64,000 nucleotides of DNA, from the NCBI RefSeq assembly GCF_910594005.1, contig NC_057848.1, positions 47,819,616-47,883,615 on the forward strand, given 5' to 3'. Below, piece after piece: positions 1 to 10,796 of this stretch (positions are counted from its first letter, which is position 1; each line of letters begins with the position of its first letter). Below the pieces are notes generated by a model, which was not told the DNA's origin, searched no databases, and saw nothing but the letters and a program-made list of their open reading frames with translations. Both the position numbers and the translations under genes were made by a program. The stretch comes from Cervus elaphus. Taxonomy: Eukaryota > Chordata > Mammalia > Artiodactyla > Cervidae.

Positions 1-1381
1 AACTTCATTTCCCACCAGGGACCATTTAAAATGGGAACAAACATGGGAACTGGGCAAAATTTATGAGCACACATTTAAAATTAAACCAGATCTCAAATTT
101 ACTAGGAGTTAAGAGAAATTCATTCATTTTGTAAAGAAATTCAATTATATTTCCCTTTGCAAATGCTGAAAGTCCATTCCCAATTTTACTCACCAGAGCA
201 ACCTGCTGATTTTATAGAATTGGTCTTCACTGGTTAGTTGGCTTACTTATTTATTTTTCTTTTTAAGGGAGTAGGTAGTGGGCAGAGTATTATATACCTT
301 AATTACCTTTTTATTCATCTTCATTTTCCTCAGATATGTATTATACTCTTTTATTTTATGAGCCAGTTGACATGGTATACTTTTCTGTATCATTTCTTTT
401 TATTGAATTGTAATCTGTATTAGCAAGAACATTTTATTTTAAAGAAAAAGTATTTTAAACTAAATACAAAGGAGTATAATAAGGACAGAGCCTAAGAGTT
501 TACCACTAAGTTCTTCAGGTTAAAAATCTAGATGATCATTCTAATGCAACTTTTAAAGGATGTTGATCAACATTTGCTTTCATTAGCTTTCATTTCTCTG
601 AAAGTCTTACTCATACATGTATAATAAAGGCATGAATGTTTTTTATAATGCCGTAAGATAACAAAAGGAATGCCACTCAAATCAATACTCTAGCCTATTC
701 AGCGTAACATTTCTTAAAGGGACAAACTGGCAAAGGGCACAGCTGTCCTCTGAAATATTAGCCTCAAAATCAAAGATGTGGCCTGAGGCAGAAACTTTCT
801 TCTGATCAACGTCCATATTCTCCTTTTCTCTTGGGCATACAGACAGAATACATTTCCCAGTCACAGTTTCCATTAGATGTGGTCATGTGACTGAGTTCTA
901 GATAATGAAATGTGAAGGGTGACAAAAAGTGGTGTTTGACACTTTCAGTCGTCAGCCGGAAAACTTCCAACCCATGATTCTCAATCTCCTTCATCCACTG
1001 ACTAAAAGAGAGAAGATTCAAATATGTAAGGATTCTAGTCCATTTGTTCCATGGAATGTTATGAAGCCATAAATATATTAAGAATTTTTAACCACATAAG
1101 CATATTAGATATGTTGACCTTTGTCTCTCTGCACAGCCCTGGCCAGAGCATCTCTGTCCATGACCTTCCCAAACCCACTCCTCTCTGCTCGCAGTCACAG
1201 TTCATTGGACCAGAATTGGACATCCAATCTCAGAGATAATCGTATGCTCTCTCCCTCATGCATCTTTCTCTCTCTCTGTGTATGTTGACTTCTCCTTGAG
1301 AAATCTAGACCTAGAAACCTGTCAGCTAGGAAAGACAAGATGCAAGTTCATTTTGAGTCAGAGCTGGAATTGCAGCATAAT
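1..1381. other. Intronic sequence without recognised gene
   Basis: AT-rich sequence with no splice-bounded open frame. The part at about 875-1010 has the look of a worn interspersed repeat (a 'gtcatgtgactgagttctag' core) that I cannot assign to a family. A short TC-rich run sits near 1267-1280. Confidence 0.5.
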
Positions 1382-1390
1382 AATAGGGAA

Positions 1391-2820
1391 ATAGGATTTC
1401 AAATCCTGAAAGATGATGCTGTGAAAGTGCTGCACTCAACATGCCAGCAAATTTGGAAAACTCAGCAGTGGCCACAGGACTGGAAAAGGTCAGTTTTCAT
1501 TCCAATCCCAAAGAAAGCAATCCCAAAGAATGCTCAAACTACCGCACAATTGCACTCATCTCACACGCTAGTAAAGTGATGCTTAAAATTCTCCAAGCCA
1601 GGCTTCAGCAATACGTGAACCGTGAACTTCCAGATCTTCAAGCTGGTTTTAGAAAAGGCAGAGGAACCAGAGATCAAATTGCCAACATCTGTTGGATTAT
1701 CAAAAAAGCAAGAGAGTTCCAGAAAAAACATCTACTTCTGCTTTATTGACTAAGCCAAAGCCTTTGACTGTGTGGACCACAATAAAATGTGGAAAATTCT
1801 GAAAGAGATGGGAATCCCAGACCACCTGACTTGCCTCTTGAGAAACCTGTATGCAGGTCAGGAAGCAACAGTTAGAACTGGACATGGAACAACAGACCAG
1901 TTCCAAATACGGAAAGGAGTACGTCAAGGCTGTATATTGTCACCCTGCTTATTTAACTTCTATGCAGAGTACATTATGAGAAACGCTGGGCTGGAAGAAG
2001 CACAAGCTGGAATCAAGATTGCCGGGAGAAATAACCTCAGATATGCAGACGACACCACGCTTATGGCAGAAAGAGAAGAACTAAAGAGCCTCTTGATGAA
2101 AGTGAAAGAGGAGAGTGAAAAAGTTGGCTTAAAGGTCAACATTCAGAAAACTAAGATCATGCCATCCGGTCCCATCACTTCATGGCAAATAGATGGGGAG
2201 ACAGTGGAAACAGTGGCTGACTTTATTTTTTGGGCTCCAAAATCACTGCAGATGGTGATTGCAGCCACGACATTAAAAGATGCTTACTCCTTGGAAGGAA
2301 AGTTATGACCAACCTAGACAGCATATTAAAGAGTAGAAACATTACTTTGCCAACAAAGGTCTGTCTAGTCAAGGCTATGGTTTTTCCAGTGGTCATGTAT
2401 GGATATGAGAGTTGGACTATAAAGAAAGCTGAGCACAGAAGAATTGATGCTTTTGAACTGTGGTGTTGGAGAAGACTCTTGAGAGTTCCTTGGACTGCAA
2501 GGAGATCCAACCAGTCCATCCTAAAGGAGATCAGTCCTGGGTGTTCACTGGAAGGACTGATGTTGAAGCTGAAACTCTAATACTCTGGCCACCTCATGCG
2601 AAGAGCTGACTCATTTGAAAAGACCCTGATGCTGGGAAAGATTGAGGGCAGGAGGAGAAGGGGACGACAGAGGATGAGATGGTTGGATGGCATCACCGAC
2701 TCAATCGAGATGGGTTTGGGTAACCTCCAGGAGTTGGTGATGGACAGGGAGGCCTGACGTGCTGCGATTCATGGGGTCGCAGAGTCGCACATGACTGAGC
2801 GGCTGAATGGAACTGAACTG
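1391..2820 (+). mobile_element. BovB (RTE clade) LINE, 5'-truncated
   Basis: The 3' part of a BovB non-LTR retrotransposon, from the start of the reverse transcriptase domain through the 3' tail ending in 'ggaactgaactg'. A 9-bp direct repeat AATAGGGAA flanks it (1382-1390 and 2821-2829), which I read as the target-site duplication. Full BovB elements are about 3.2 kb, so more than half is missing at the 5' end, as is usual for LINE insertions. BovB is abundant in ruminants and absent from most other mammals, which places the organism. Confidence 0.95.
1398..2800 (+). pseudogene. BovB reverse transcriptase, frameshifted remnant
   Basis: Decayed reading frame of the BovB polyprotein (RT domain and C-terminal part; the endonuclease part is missing). 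Readable motifs include an AGFRKGRGTRDQ block near 1637, GVRQGCILSPCLFN near 1917, and the catalytic YADD box at 2042-2053. The frame breaks three times: a lost G near 1512, an extra A near 1725, and a lost T in the T run near 2227. Compared with the BovB consensus I remember, two small in-frame deletions lie near 2030 and 2073. Nonsense changes occur at 2578-2580 (TAA) and at 2756-2758 (TGA for Trp). It cannot encode an active protein. Confidence 0.9.
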
Positions 2821-2829
2821 AATAGGGAA

Positions 2830-3334
2830 TTAGATACAAAAACATGCCATCAAGAATGAAATCTGAGAATAGAGCATGTGTACAGGGAGAAACAGAGACC
2901 CCAGACGAAAACAGAACAATGAGAAGAGCTCCATCTCTCATCAGGCCTTGTTGCACTCACTGTCCTTTCCCTATGAGACTATCCTGTTTAATTTTTAAAA
3001 AACTCCTTTTTTACTAGATTTGGTTTTTTAAAGCAGTTCTGTTCACATTAACCAGATAATTTCTAAGGCAATAAGTGATTTTCCATGTTGGGAAACAAAA
3101 CCCAGAATTCATGTATACGTGCATATACACATATACAGTACAACCAGAACTGTGTGCTGTCCCCCACCACACGCAAACACGCAACAACTCCAATTTCAAA
3201 TCCATTTTGTGCAGAGATCTAGTGCCAAAGAAAATGTAAGGAAATCTTAATAGTTACTATCTTTGGGTGAGAGAATTTGTAGATACACTTTTGTTTCTGA
3301 TTTCCTGTGTTTTTTCCTCTTTTTGAAATGAAGG
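2830..3334. other. Intronic sequence without recognised gene or repeat
   Basis: Nothing recognised. It contains a short CA/TA-rich stretch at about 3112-3140. Confidence 0.5.
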
Positions 3335-3510
3335 TCTATTACTTCTATTACTTGTATAAGATCCTTCATGATTTGGCCTCTGCAGACCCCTCTGTCTCAC
3401 CACTGCTATTGTCTCCCACGCTTCCTAAGCGCTGGCCCTCCTATGTCATATACAGTTTCCCAAATGTGCCATTTTTTTTCAGGCTCCTGTGCCCTTATGT
3501 AAGTCTTTTA
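3335..3510 (+). mobile_element. L2 LINE fragment
   Basis: The stretch 'agatccttcatgatttggcc' followed by a C/T-rich series resembles the L2 segment 'aaggccctccatgatctggcccc...'. Old and diverged, with no flanking duplication visible. Confidence 0.6.
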
Positions 3511-3544
3511 GAAAGAACAATATCAGAAGAGCTAAGAAATGCCC

Positions 3545-3790
3545 AAGAATAATGTAGATAAAAAGAAAGTAAAGACAGAATAGAGAGTGAATATAGGAAG
3601 AATGAAGAGTGCAGGGGAATAGAGAGGAATACAATAAGGAAGGAAATTTTATAGAAAAGTATATGATGGGTGGCTATCTATGCAAAAGTATGAGATCATT
3701 TGTTAGTTGTTTCGGGGGTCACTCTGGCCTCCATTGCTATAGGCTGTCTAGCTATTAGTCAGCATTGATACACTAAATAGATTTAGTTTA
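3545..3790. repeat. Purine-rich low-complexity tract
   Basis: About 110 bases of nearly unbroken A/G (3548-3655) in the plus strand, followed by unassigned sequence. It looks like a decayed GGAA/GAAA-type simple repeat. Confidence 0.5.
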
Positions 3791-3794
3791 GTGG

Positions 3795-4112
3795 TTGTTT
3801 TAGTTCATCTGGGCTACTATAACAAAATACCACAGACTGGGAGGCTTATAAACAACAGAAATATGTTTCTCACAGTTGTAGAAGCTGGGCATCCACGATC
3901 AGGGTACCAGCATGGTAGGATTCCATGAAGGCTCTCTTCTGGGTTGCAGACTGCCAACTTCTTACTATGTCCTCACATGGCAGAAGTGGGTAGGGAGCAA
4001 TTTGAGTTCTCTTTTATAAGAGCACTAATCCCATTAATAAATACCTTCACCCCTTGGGCATTATGTTTTACATGTGAATTTGGGGGTGATACAAACATTC
4101 AATCTATAACAG
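3795..4112 (-). mobile_element. MaLR (MLT1/MST-type) solo LTR
   Basis: Reads as the reverse complement of a mammalian MaLR LTR. The minus strand runs from a 'tgttatagattgaatgtttg' type start, through the 'cccttataagag' and 'ccatgtgagga' segments, to 'ctgtgagaaacatatttctg' and the 'ccagtctgtggtattttgtt' end. Only a single diverged LTR is seen, with no internal sequence next to it. Confidence 0.8.
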
Positions 4113-4303
4113 TGGTTTCCATCCCCAATTATGTTATTGACTGGAGAATTATGTAAATTAAACCCTCTAATGAAGGCTTAAGAAGAAAGGAATAGGAAAG
4201 GGGAAGGCAGGAGGGGAAAAAAGAAATTGCAAGAGTCTGAAGAGAGGTGGGTAAAGGGAGCAGGTAAGGAAACAATGGATTTTGTCTCACTGTTAATCAA
4301 AAA
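4113..4303. repeat. Purine-rich tract
   Basis: G/A-rich sequence (about 4175-4268) between the MaLR LTR and the MER5A copy. No gene signal. Confidence 0.4.
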
Positions 4304-4522
4304 GAGTGTTTCTCAGCTGGGGACAAACGGGCCCACAGTGGACATTTGGTAATGTCTAGGGACATTTTTGGTTGTCATGACTGAGGAGAGGGCACTCCTG
4401 GCATCTGGGGTGGGGGAGAGGTCAGGGATGCTCCTCTACAGCCTCTAATGCACAGGACAGCCCCCACAGTAATGAATCATCCAGGCTGAAATATCAACAG
4501 GGCCAAGGTTGAGAAATCTTGG
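4304..4522 (+). mobile_element. MER5A-like hAT-Charlie DNA transposon
   Basis: Matches the non-autonomous hAT element beginning 'cagtggttctcaaccggg', with recognisable blocks 'ggacatttggtaatgtct', 'gacatttttggttgtcatga', 'gcacaggacagcccccaca' and the terminal 'aaggttgagaaatcttg'. Both terminal inverted repeats remain but are degraded. A very old mammalian copy. Confidence 0.85.
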
Positions 4523-5564
4523 TCAAAAACTATTTCTCCAATTGGAACATGCAGTTTTGAAGTATTCAGTGTCCCTATGGGAGGGAATCTGTCATTCTTT
4601 AAAGACTTGCAGAAAAAGATTTTCTTGCCAGGCACTCATGATCTTATCTTCTTCCCGAAGCTCACAGCTGTTCCTCCCCTGAGACTGTTTGCACCTGGGA
4701 TTGTTCTAGTATCCAAATAAATATCCTGAACTGTAGGGCCAGAGAACATACAGGACTCACTCAAAATTACCTCCAACATTTACCCTGCTGACCAAACAAG
4801 AAAATCTTTATAAAAGCTGGAGAATAGAAAGCATTTTCCACTTTCCATTTTTAAAATTGCTTTTCAAATTGTACCCCTCATGAACCTGTCATGAGGCATA
4901 AATCCAAAACCTGAACTACTGATTAAAACATGCACAATATATAATAATCACAGCCACTGAAACATTAACTCCCCTCAGGTTATACCGCCTAAGAAACAGT
5001 CAAACTCAGCTTTGTGCCATGCTCTAAACTCAGTGATTATATTCCCATTTGAGCATAAGAGACTTTTTGGAAATCAGGTCTTCCTTCCACAGAAATACTC
5101 TCTCCTTGGTTCCCTGCTGAGTGGATTAAAGAATGCAAACGAGGAACTCATTGGTTCACTTTAATTATTCAGGGACAACACAGAAAGATAAACAAGGTGA
5201 AACTAACTTCAAGAGTATAATGATTTCGTGTACTTCTTCGACCTCTAAATATACATTTCCATTTGGCAAATATATTATTAAACCTGAGCCTATTTTCTCT
5301 GCATTGTTGTCAATACTCAGAAAAAAATCATCATGAATTTACAGGACATGATACAGAAGTGCTGGTTGGAACTTAAACCCAAAACAGATTTGTGTTTTTA
5401 CCTTTGAACAAGAAACTCAAAATGAAGTTATCTTTATTTCACAATTAGAAAATGACAATATGAAAGAAAATATTGCAACTACTGCAGCTTTACAACATGA
5501 CCCAAGGCAAGATAAATTCTGCATAGGTGTTGCATGTTGTTGAATCTGTCTCTAGGAAGGGATT
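4523..5564. other. Intronic sequence without recognised gene or repeat
   Basis: About 1 kb of AT-rich sequence. The 67-codon open frame at 5133-5336 has no recognisable motif and no splice context, so I treat it as chance. Confidence 0.5.
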
Positions 5565-5640
5565 TGTTCTTAAATTCATTTATTCAACCAACTTTTACTG
5601 AACACCTATTGTGTATCAGACAAAACAGAAACATATACTA
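5565..5640 (-). mobile_element. L2 LINE 3' end
   Basis: 'attcatttattcaaccaact' followed by 'ctgaacacctattgtgtatc' is the reverse complement of the L2 3' end (the '...gtgctcaataaatatttgttgaatgaatga' segment). Confidence 0.65.
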
Positions 5641-5945
5641 GTCTTGCACTGGCCTCAGAATGCCTTCTTGACTACACTTGCCTGCCATTACTGCTACCCT
5701 CTGACACACAGGGATATATAGTGTTTTCCTCATTTCCTCTTGGCTAATGGAAATTCTGGAAGGAATCATGATTTCTCAACTTAAATTTATCTGACTTTTG
5801 GGGGGACTTCATCTACAATGCAATTAATTAGAATCTAACTAACTGGAAATCTTAATAGAATAGCTTTCTTTCAGTAAAGAAGCAAATGACAAGAAGGCAA
5901 ACAATAGAACAACAGAGTTAATAAAGCCAGAAACAACTGCAAATA
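5641..5945. other. Unassigned intronic sequence
   Basis: No gene or repeat recognised between the L2 and MIR fragments. Confidence 0.4.
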
Positions 5946-6075
5946 TCATTTAACTGAGGTTGGAAGAAGAAAGAGACTTTAACAAGGTCATACATCCATT
6001 TCTTTACAGAACTGGACTTCTACTCATGATTTCTAACTCTAAATTCAGTGCTTTTTCAACTACTCACAAGAGGCC
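5946..6075 (-). mobile_element. MIR SINE, diverged
   Basis: The order of pieces fits a reversed MIR: an 'aactgaggttggaagaagaaagagac' region, 'ttaacaaggtcatacatcc', then 'cagtgctttttcaactac'. These correspond to the consensus 'aagtgacttgcccaaggtcacac...' and 'cagtgctctttccacta'. Confidence 0.55.
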
Positions 6076-6499
6076 ATCCAAAATTTTCAAAGTATATCCA
6101 GAGACATTTGGCCCTGTGTACAATATCTTTTACATCTAGAGTACTATACAATAAAAAAAATTATGTTCACAATGACAACCCTCACTTACTGTAAGATTTT
6201 CAATTATAAGAGATTAAATTATGATCATTTGGATTAAAATGGAAAGTACATTCACATTTAAGAAAAATTTTGAATAAGACTGGTAATTTTTCAAAAGTTC
6301 TATTTAACCTTAAGCTAACTACCAAATCCAATTAACCAGAACCCTCAGTTTTCTGGGTTTTAGGACTCATCAAGATTTTAATATAAATAGAATAAAACCG
6401 AGATTATGTCTGCAGGCAGGGAAACTTAACTGAACTATAAATATTCACCAAAAGACAAAAAGAAATGACTTGGGGTTCTTTATATTCCTAAGACAAATT
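6076..6499. other. Unassigned intronic sequence
   Basis: AT-rich with no recognised gene or repeat. Confidence 0.4.
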
Positions 6500-6715
6500 G
6501 TTATAGTACAAAGAGTATTGGATTGGTTGCATTCAGACTTGCATTCTAACTCCAAATCTTATAATAAACTGCCATGAGGAGATATTAGTAAAATTTCCCA
6601 AGACCCAGTTTCATTATCTTTAAACTGGACATTATTTTTATTGTTCAATTCCTAGGGTTGTTTAGAGTTTAAAATGAGATAATGAGTGAAACAACTTTGG
6701 ACAGTAGAAAATCAA
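6500..6715 (+). mobile_element. MIR SINE
   Basis: Forward MIR order is visible: 'attcagacttgcattctaactcc', 'cccagtttcattatctttaaactggac' (consensus 'cctcagtttcctcatctgtaaaatggg'), then 'agggttgtttagagtttaaaatgagataatg'. Confidence 0.7.
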
Positions 6716-6720
6716 ACATA

Positions 6721-6783
6721 ATTATATATATACATATGCCTACATGTGCACACACATATGCATATATATATATATATACAATA
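6721..6783. repeat. TA/CA microsatellite
   Basis: Mixed dinucleotide tract: TA steps, a short CA run, then (TA)n ending near 6778. Confidence 0.8.
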
Positions 6784-7745
6784 TGTTATCTAAAATCTGA
6801 GTCTTTTGAATATTACAAATAAGGAAAAGTATTTAGCTACAAGCATATCTAATAAAAAGCAACCAGCCATGCTGCTAGAAAAGTATCTAAGTTAATGACA
6901 CTGTTCAGTATGGTAAGTGACAAATTTGAAAGATCTGACTTCATAGAACAAAACCAACCCAATTATTTAGTTGAAAGGTTGAATGGTGGGGAAATAGCAG
7001 ATTGCCAAGATTTTATTTGCAAAGAAAAGCAATTTACTTAGGAGGCTTATATAATGCCACAAAAGGAATGAATCAATGATATTTGTGTTTTTATATTGTA
7101 CTTGATATTTTGCTAGTTCAGTAGGAAATAGTCATAAGTTAGCATTTATGTTATCAGCGAAGCTCTATTCATACATGTCACTACTGAATACCTTCATCAA
7201 CAACAGGGGGTGCCTAGCGTTTTGTGTGTGCCAGATGGAGACCAGAGTTTGAATTATAACCTTGGAATGGCCAATAATATCTGCTTGCCCTTGGAAATAT
7301 GACTTATATTCAAGAGTCAACTTTAAATAAGTGTGGTATTGATATATCTTCCAGTATGAGACTAGCAAAGACAAAATTTCTAGGACCTAAAGGATGAATT
7401 GTTCCTCAAAGGCAGTGTCATTCCCAGTTGTATGAGACTTGGTAACCCAGGAAGCCTGTACCACTGTAGGATCATGCAATTTTCTTCAGCATTATGTGAG
7501 CATCTCTGCAAGTTTCCATATTCTTTACCACTAAGGAAACTTAATCTCTAACTTGATTTGTAGGTTTCTTTCTGTCAGTCACATCACCATCCTGGTAACT
7601 ATTGTGTACCTCCTTATTAAATGTAGCTCCTCCCATTTTCTTTTTCCTCCTTCTAGTTTATATGAATGCTTTGCCCAGATTCGGCTTCTTCTCAATCTAC
7701 TATTCCATTTCAAAACAGTACTCTACTTTCTATTTCTCTTTTCTT
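6784..7745. other. Intronic sequence without recognised gene or repeat
   Basis: No assignable element. It ends in a pyrimidine-rich stretch (about 7620-7760) next to the L1 insertion point. Confidence 0.45.
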
Positions 7746-7762
7746 ACCTCTTCCCAGTTCTT

Positions 7763-9135
7763 TTTTTTTTCAATTATTTTTATTAGTTGGAGGCTAATTA
7801 CTTTACAATATTGTAGTGGTTTTTGTCATACATTGACATGAATCAGCCATGAACTTACATGTATTCCCCATCCCGATCCCCCCTCCCACCTCCCTCTCCA
7901 CCCGATCCCTCTGGGTCTTCCCAGTGCACCAGGCCCGAGCACTTGTCTCATGCATCCAACCTGGGCTGGTGATCTGTTTCACCATAGATAGTATACATGT
8001 TTTGATGCTGTTCTCTCGAAATATCCCACCCTCGCCTTCTCCCACAGAGTCCAAAAGTCTGTTCTGTACTTCTGTGTCTCTTTTTCTGTTTTGCATATAG
8101 GGTTATCATTACCATCTTTCTAAATTCCATATATATGCGTTAGTATACTGTAATGGTCTTTATCTTTCTGGCTTACTTCACTCTGTATAATGGGCTCCAG
8201 TTTCATCCATCTCATTAGAGCTGATTCAAGTGAATTCTTTTTAATGGCTGAGTAATATTCCATGGTGTATATGTACCACAGCTTCCTTATCCATTCATCT
8301 GCTGATGGGCATCTAGGTTGCTTCCATGTCCTGGCTATTATAAACAGGGCTGCGATGAACATTGGGGTGCATGTGTCTCTTTCAGATCTGGTTTCCTCAG
8401 TGTGTATGCCCAGAAGTGGGATTGCTGGGTCATATGGCAGTTCTATTTCCAGTTTTTTAAGGAATCTCCACACTGTTCTCCATAGTGGCTGTACTAGTTT
8501 GCATTCCCACCAACAGTGTAAGAGGGTTCCCTTTTCTCCACACCCTCTCCAGCATTTATTGCTTGTAGACTTTTGGATAGCAGCCATCCTGACTGGCGTG
8601 TAATGGTACCTCATTGTGGTTTTGATTTGCATTTCTCTGATAATGAGTGATGTTGAGCATCTTTTCATGTGTTTGTTAGCCATCTGTATGTCTTCTTTGG
8701 AGAAATGTCAGTTTAGTTCTTTGGCCCATTTTTTGATTGGGTCATTTATTTTTCTGGAATTGAGCTGCAGGAGTTGCTTGTATATTTTTGAGATTAATCC
8801 TTTGTCTGTTTCTTCATTTGCTATTATTTTCTCCCATTCTAAAGGCTGTCTTTTCACCTTGCTTATAGTTTCCTTTGTAGTGCAAAAGCTTTTAAGTTTC
8901 ATTAGGTCCCATTTGTTTATTTTTGCTTTTATTTCCAACATTCTGGGAGGTGGGTCGTAGAGGATCCTGCTGTGATTGATGTCGGAGAGTGTTTTGCCTA
9001 TGTTCTCCTTTAGGAGTTTTATGGTTTCTGGTCTTACATTTAGATCTTTAATCCATTTTGAGTTTATTTTTGTGTATGGTGTTAGAAAGTGTTCTACTTT
9101 CATTCTTTTACAAGTGGTTGACCAGTTTTCCCAGC
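7763..9135 (-). mobile_element. Bovine-type L1 LINE 3' end, 5'-truncated
   Basis: A minus-strand L1: poly-T at 7763-7770 (its A tail), a bovine L1 3' UTR containing the polypurine/polypyrimidine patch near 7873-7905, then the C-terminal third of ORF2. A 17-bp perfect duplication ACCTCTTCCCAGTTCTT flanks it (7746-7762 and 9136-9152). The perfect duplication and the intact look of the coding part point to a fairly recent, ruminant-era insertion. Confidence 0.96.
8120..9130 (-). pseudogene. L1 ORF2 C-terminal fragment with one in-frame stop
   Basis: Encodes the end of the L1 ORF2 protein, downstream of the reverse transcriptase. It includes the Cys-rich patch (a CGEKGTLLHCWWEC motif) and the typical IYTMEYYSAIKKN stretch, finishing at its natural stop at 8120-8122. 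One frame is kept over the whole length except for a TGA at 8708-8710, which by comparison with other L1 copies replaces an Arg codon (AGA to TGA). The endonuclease and RT domains are absent because of 5' truncation, so it is non-functional. Confidence 0.93.
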
Positions 9136-9152
9136 ACCTCTTCCCAGTTCTT

Positions 9153-9555
9153 AAAACCTATTGCAGTCTTGCTTCAATCTTATCACTGTACTGAAATTAG
9201 CTGCTTAAAAATCAAGAAGCCTGTAATGGACAGAATCAATGGTGTTTTCTCATCCACATCCTATTTAATTCCTCTGAGGCACTTGGAAATCATGATCACT
9301 ATCTCCCTGAAATTTTCTTCTCTCTGTTCTGTTCCATTCTATGATTACTCCTCAAACACCAGTGCTGGCTTCCTCTCCTTTGTGGACTCTTAAAATGTGT
9401 TTCCATGGGTTTGGTTTACTGTCTCCTTCTTATAAGAAACACTCCTATAGGTTTTATAGTATTTCCTCCCTTATTCATGGAAATTCAATTATTATTAATA
9501 CATTGACTCATGAAATTCGTAATTATCCATGTCTATCATGAAGTGGCTTCATTAC
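9153..9555. other. Unassigned intronic sequence
   Basis: Pyrimidine-rich in places (9240-9400). No splice-bounded frame or confident repeat match. Confidence 0.4.
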
Positions 9556-9690
9556 ATACTAACTGGTAGCCTTGTGGTACATTGCTCAACTTCTATAAAC
9601 CTCAGTTTTAAAAACCTTAAGTTGGAATAAATATGATGATGGCTTGGCACAATAATTGGCATATAGTATAAGCATTCGGTAAGTGGTAGG
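9556..9690 (+). mobile_element. MIR SINE, diverged
   Basis: Pieces in forward MIR order: 'tagccttgtggtacattgctcaacttctataaacctcagtt', then 'gcttggcacaataattggcatatagtataagcattc', equivalent to the consensus '...cacagtgcctggcacatagtaagcgctc'. Confidence 0.55.
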
Positions 9691-10234
9691 AGAAAAACAC
9701 TTTCCATTTTTCTTCCTTTTCTGGAACACAGATCCATATTTGCAACTACTTATTAGATACTGGACATCTCAAACTGGATGTCCTACATACATGTTTCCAA
9801 AATAAAACTCACTGTAGGCTTCTACAAACTACTGTTTCTGATTTCAGAAACCTACTCCATCTGGAGTTTCTTGCTCAGTTTCTCTATCAGTCTGTCCATA
9901 TACCCTACAAAAATTTTGTTTGAAATATATAAACCAAGAACGAAGGTGGCAAAGTGAAAAAAAGGGCACAGTCCTTTACTCGAGATGCAACAGGGAATAA
10001 AAACAAGTAAATAAAGTATCTCCAGTGCAAATGTACAATGGAGTAAGATCTCCATAGACAAACCAACAGGGTGCTATGAGACCACAGATAAAGGGAAATT
10101 CTATGAAAGTTGTTGTGGGGAAGTGAGGGCAAGTAAAAGAAGACTTTTAAGAGGTATCTTGGTCCCCTGTCCCCCGTCTCCCATATTATATCTAGCCAGG
10201 CCACAATTTCTACAATATTAGTACCTTCAATATA
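9691..10234. other. Unassigned intronic sequence
   Basis: The 99- and 69-codon minus-strand open frames here overlap each other in different frames, have no family motif, and lack splice context. I regard them as chance. Confidence 0.4.
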
Positions 10235-10388
10235 ATTAACATTTTAGGGTAAAGGCTGTCTCCCCCACTAGAATGTCAGCTCCATGAAGACAGAGATTTT
10301 GTCTGAATTTTTCTTTGATGTAGTCCCAGCAACTAGAATAGTGGATGGTACATGGTAGACACTCAATAAATATTTGTCAAAACTTCTT
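10235..10388 (+). mobile_element. L2 LINE 3' end
   Basis: Clear L2 3' terminus: 'cccactagaatgtcagctcc', 'atgaagacagagattttgtc', 'tagtcccagcaactagaata' and 'agacactcaataaatatttg'. The end of the element is complete. Confidence 0.88.
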
Positions 10389-10763
10389 AAAACTTATCTA
10401 TGCTAGAATTAATTCATCATAGTGTTTACAATGAGCTGTTTTTCATTTAAAATAGTCACATTGTGCACATTCTAATACCCTCAGATATCACACCAGAAAA
10501 TTAGCAGAATGGCAAAGCAGATGTTATTGTTTATTTGCTTATTTGTTTAGCAAAGGGGGCAATTCTTTTTGAGTTTTCCTCTTCTTTAAATGGAATACTC
10601 AGTACTACATTTTCACCATTCTTGCTGAGACATTTCAGCAAGACTCAGGACTTAACCTGATCTTATCTTTTGCTTTTAAAGCTACAAACTTTTTTGTCTT
10701 GTGGAATTAATAAAGAAACAGCTGGATTTTCCCAAAGGGAGGTGTTTAGTAGAATGTCTTTGA
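10389..10763. other. Unassigned intronic sequence
   Basis: AT-rich, with nothing recognised. Confidence 0.4.
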
Positions 10764-10796
10764 TACACACACACACACACACACACGCATGCATGC
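10764..10796. repeat. (AC)n microsatellite with GCAT end
   Basis: About 11-12 AC units followed by an imperfect GCAT repeat ('gcatgcatgcg'). Confidence 0.9.

Noticed and set aside
3795..4112. Possible active endogenous retrovirus
   Set aside because: Only diverged MaLR LTR sequence is seen, with no gag, pol or env reading frame anywhere in the window.
8262..9393. Several plus-strand frames of about 70-115 codons
   Set aside because: They are the reverse complement of L1 ORF2 and its flank.
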